DNA of 7,497 bases from Thermohalobaculum sp039178805 (GTDB lineage Bacteria; Pseudomonadota; Alphaproteobacteria; Rhodobacterales; Rhodobacteraceae), in contig JBCDFC010000238.1 of NCBI GenBank assembly GCA_039178805.1, positions 1 through 7,497 on the forward strand. The letters are read 5' to 3'. The notes under the pieces were generated by a model. It was not told the origin of the DNA. It worked only from the letters and a program-made list of their open reading frames with translations, and searched no databases. Both the position numbers and the translations under genes were made by a program. Each line of letters begins with the position of its first letter. The stretch's first letter is position 1. Shown here piece by piece: positions 5,722 through 7,497 of the stretch.

Positions 5722-5725
5722 GGAG
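5722..5725 (+). promoter_or_regulatory. Ribosome binding site of csgF
   Basis: GGAG with a 6-base gap to ATG 5732 decides the start in favour of this ATG over an in-frame GTG at 5714. Confidence 0.7.
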
Positions 5726-5731
5726 CAATTG

Positions 5732-6175
5732 ATGTTTTCGTTTCGGTATACATGCGTAGCGGCGTTACTTTTTCTCACAGCGCCTCAAGCGAACGCCCAA
5801 GAGTTCGTCCATCAATTTAAGAACCCGTCGTTTGGCGGACCTCCTTTTAATTCAAGTCACTTGCTGTCGATCGCTGAGATTGATCGCCCAGATCCGCCAA
5901 CGAGCACCACGAGCACCTTCGGGCGCCAAACTTCTCAGGCGGATTTGTTTGTCCGGCAATTGGAGAGCCGGATTCTGTCTCGCCTCTCATCCGATATCAC
6001 TGATGCGATCTTCGGCGAGGATGCCGAACCGAGCGGAGAGTTCGCATTCGATGATACCAGGATCTCGTTCGACACGTTGCTCGACGGCAGCGTGATCGTC
6101 TCGATCGCGGATGAGACGACGGGCGGTGTCACCACAATCGAAGTGCCTGGGTTCCTCGCGGAACCCGCGCAGTAA
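5732..6175 (+). CDS. csgF: CsgF, curli assembly/secretion component
   Basis: 147 residues. In curli systems CsgF is exported, binds inside the CsgG pore through its N-terminus and couples secretion to fibre nucleation at the cell surface. Residues 1-22 are a signal peptide (FRYTCVAALLFLTA core, ANA/QE cleavage). The mature N-terminus FVHQFKNPSFGGPPFNSSHL (25-44) closely follows the E. coli FQFRNPNFGGNPNNG segment that enters CsgG. Next come a Ser/Thr/Pro linker, a helix with FVRQLESRILSRL, and C-terminal strands ending TGGVTTIEVPGF, like the family's GQTSTIQVSGL. csgG follows after 57 bases, supporting a common operon. Codon use is less GC-rich than in its neighbours. Identification rests on clear N-terminal similarity and on the context. 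Confidence 0.92.
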   Translation: MFSFRYTCVAALLFLTAPQANAQEFVHQFKNPSFGGPPFNSSHLLSIAEIDRPDPPTSTTSTFGRQTSQADLFVRQLESRILSRLSSDITDAIFGEDAEPSGEFAFDDTRISFDTLLDGSVIVSIADETTGGVTTIEVPGFLAEPAQ

Positions 6176-6220
6176 CGTTTCTCCGGCAAAGCTGGGAAAC
6201 CGGCTGCGCCGCCTCTGCCA

Positions 6221-6224
6221 GGAG
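6221..6224 (+). promoter_or_regulatory. Ribosome binding site of csgG
   Basis: GGAG (within AGGAGACGGAG) lies 8 bases before GTG 6233. It supports this non-ATG start, which also gives a proper lipoprotein signal peptide. Confidence 0.65.
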
Positions 6225-6232
6225 ACGGAGTT

Positions 6233-7497
6233 GTGTCTGTAATCGGTCTGACTGCCTCGCGCTGCGCGGCCCTTGTGGTTGCCGGTTCTGTTCTCGCCGG
6301 CTGTGTCGGCCCCCCGCCACCGGGGACCTATCGCGAACCCGAGATCGTGCCTGTCACGGTGACGCAAACGGCGCTGCAGACCTTGCCGCCGCCGCAGTCG
6401 CGGATCCCGGTTGCGGTCTATGCCTTCCCGGACGAGACGGGGCAGTTCAAGCCGCAGGAGAACGTTCAGACGCTCTCGCGCGCCGTGAGCCAGGGCGGCG
6501 CCTCGCTGCTGACGAAGGCATTGCGGGATGCGGGCAATGGGCAATGGTTCACGATCCTGGAGCGGAACGGCCTCGACGCGCTGCTGAAGGAACGGCAGAT
6601 CATCCAGGATATGCGCCTGCGCTATCTTGGTGAGCGTCAGGTGAACCCTCAGGCGCTGCCGCCACTCCTCTTCGCCGGCATCATCCTTCAGGGTGGGATC
6701 GTCGGCTTCGACACGAACACGCTGACGGGCGGCCTAGGGGCAAGGTTCCTCGGGATCGGCGGCGATGTCGAGTATCGCCAGAACACCGTCACCGTGAACC
6801 TGCGCGCCGTCAGCGTGAAGACGGGTGAGGTGTTGGCGAATGTCACGACGTCGAAGACGCTCGCCTCGGTCGCGGTCTCGGGCGGCACGTTTCGCTTCGT
6901 AAGCTTCGACAAGCTCCTGGAGGTCGAGGCAGGTGTGACCAACAACGAGCCCGGGACTATGGCGCTCCGCCGGACGATCGAGAAGGCGGTATACGGGCTG
7001 ATCATCGAAGGCTCGCAGACCGGGCTCTGGAACTTTGCCGATCGGAACGCCGCCAAGGCGCTGGTGACGGCGTATTTCGCGGATGAGCGCGGGACGGTCG
7101 TGCCGACATCCACGAGCCAGACTCAGGTCGCGCGGAGACCGGTGGAGACCGAGCGGCGGGTGGCCGCCGGGGCGACCGGCAACGCGGCAGCGACAGCAGG
7201 CGCCGCTACTCAGCCCACTCGAACGCAGAGGACGACCGCTGAGACGCAAGTCGCGCGCGCGCAACCGCAACGCGCCGCCGCACAGACGCGCGTCGCGACG
7301 AAGACCCAAGCCCGCCCGACCGAAACCTCAACCGAGGAGCCGCAATTCCGCTGGGAAGGCGGACGGCCAGCCTTCGAAGAGGAAGCCAAGCCCAAGAAGG
7401 TGAAGCGCCGGACAGTGCGTAAGAAGGCTACCGGTACGGCGAAGAAAGCGCCCGCCACGGCCCAAACTGCCAAGACAGCGACGACCGCCAAGGCCGC
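6233..7497 (+). CDS. csgG: CsgG, outer-membrane curli secretion channel lipoprotein (partial, 3' end outside window)
   Basis: 421 codons are visible and no stop is reached. CsgG forms the nonameric outer-membrane pore that exports curli subunits. The GTG start gives a lipoprotein signal peptide with lipobox LAGC (21-24), so C24 would be lipidated; Val at +2 is compatible with outer-membrane sorting. The CsgG domain spans roughly 58-290: VAVYAFPDETGQFKP (60-74), ERNGLDALLKERQII, GARFLGIGGDVEYRQNTVTV, VNLRAVSVKTGEVLANV, TSKTL, TNNEPG and GLWNF all track E. coli CsgG. From about 292 onward there are at least 130 residues rich in Ala, Thr, Gln, Arg and Lys, becoming Lys-rich (KPKKVKRRTVRKK) near the window edge. 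E. coli CsgG lacks this extension. It would face the periplasm if C-terminal topology is conserved. The channel constriction residues differ from E. coli. Confidence 0.95.
   Translation, partial: MSVIGLTASRCAALVVAGSVLAGCVGPPPPGTYREPEIVPVTVTQTALQTLPPPQSRIPVAVYAFPDETGQFKPQENVQTLSRAVSQGGASLLTKALRDAGNGQWFTILERNGLDALLKERQIIQDMRLRYLGERQVNPQALPPLLFAGIILQGGIVGFDTNTLTGGLGARFLGIGGDVEYRQNTVTVNLRAVSVKTGEVLANVTTSKTLASVAVSGGTFRFVSFDKLLEVEAGVTNNEPGTMALRRTIEKAVYGLIIEGSQTGLWNFADRNAAKALVTAYFADERGTVVPTSTSQTQVARRPVETERRVAAGATGNAAATAGAATQPTRTQRTTAETQVARAQPQRAAAQTRVATKTQARPTETSTEEPQFRWEGGRPAFEEEAKPKKVKRRTVRKKATGTAKKAPATAQTAKTATTAKA

Larger units (their letters stand above)
5206..5731. other. Long non-coding stretch upstream of the curli genes
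   Basis: About 525 bases without a convincing gene and visibly more AT-rich than the flanks, especially from 5310 on. It holds hairpins at 5409-5425 (GCTGA/TCAGC), 5429-5448 (GCAGCG/CGCTGC) and a wide 10-bp inverted repeat at 5501-5510/5564-5573, plus a CtrA-type palindrome at 5631-5645. An 86-codon frame across 5364-5624 has no recognisable protein features and overlaps these hairpins. The stretch most likely holds the promoter and control region of csgF-csgG. Confidence 0.6.

Noticed and set aside
6734..7309. 191-codon - strand frame opposite csgG
   Set aside because: Arg-rich shadow frame opposite a well-supported CsgG.
1..7497. CRISPR array, insertion sequence or tRNA gene
   Set aside because: No regularly spaced direct repeats, no transposase or integrase, and no tRNA cloverleaf other than the tRNA-like part of tmRNA were seen on either strand.

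Overview
The window looks like about 7.5 kb of chromosome from an alphaproteobacterium, most likely Rhodobacterales/Rhodobacteraceae. The evidence is a GC-rich sequence, a circularly permuted (two-piece) tmRNA gene, an alphaproteobacterial SspB, the sspB-fumC-DUF4169-ribbon-helix-helix gene set, and a CtrA-type motif. The lineage is inferred from gene content; no database search was possible. All supported genes lie on the + strand.

Layout. (1) 1-260: the 3' part of a permuted ssrA (tmRNA) gene, whose start lies before the window. (2) 385-918: sspB, the ClpXP adaptor that recognises ssrA-tagged proteins, so tag source and tag reader are neighbours. (3) 957-2524: a retron. It has a non-coding RNA with a 16-bp a1/a2 inverted repeat, two msr-type hairpins and a long msd-type hairpin, followed by a 457-residue retron reverse transcriptase with YADD, a VTG motif and a long N-terminal extension. 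No separate effector gene is seen. (4) 2608-4541: fumC, and overlapping it by 4 bases a secreted AroQ-type chorismate mutase. (5) 4744-5205: two small genes, a DUF4169 protein and a ribbon-helix-helix (RHH_4) protein. (6) 5206-5731: a long non-coding stretch with several hairpins and a perfect TTAA-N7-TTAA CtrA-type site. (7) 5732-7497: the curli secretion genes csgF and csgG. csgG starts at GTG, carries a long basic Ala/Thr-rich C-terminal extension and runs off the window.

How the parts work together. ssrA and sspB form a trans-translation and tag-delivery unit. The retron appears to be a self-contained accessory unit inserted between sspB and fumC. fumC and the chorismate mutase look translationally coupled, although the biochemical link is not obvious. 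The csgF/csgG pair belongs to the curli (type VIII) secretion pathway and may be under CtrA control. The strongest candidate for an undescribed system is the retron, because its RNA can be delimited by base pairing directly from the sequence.
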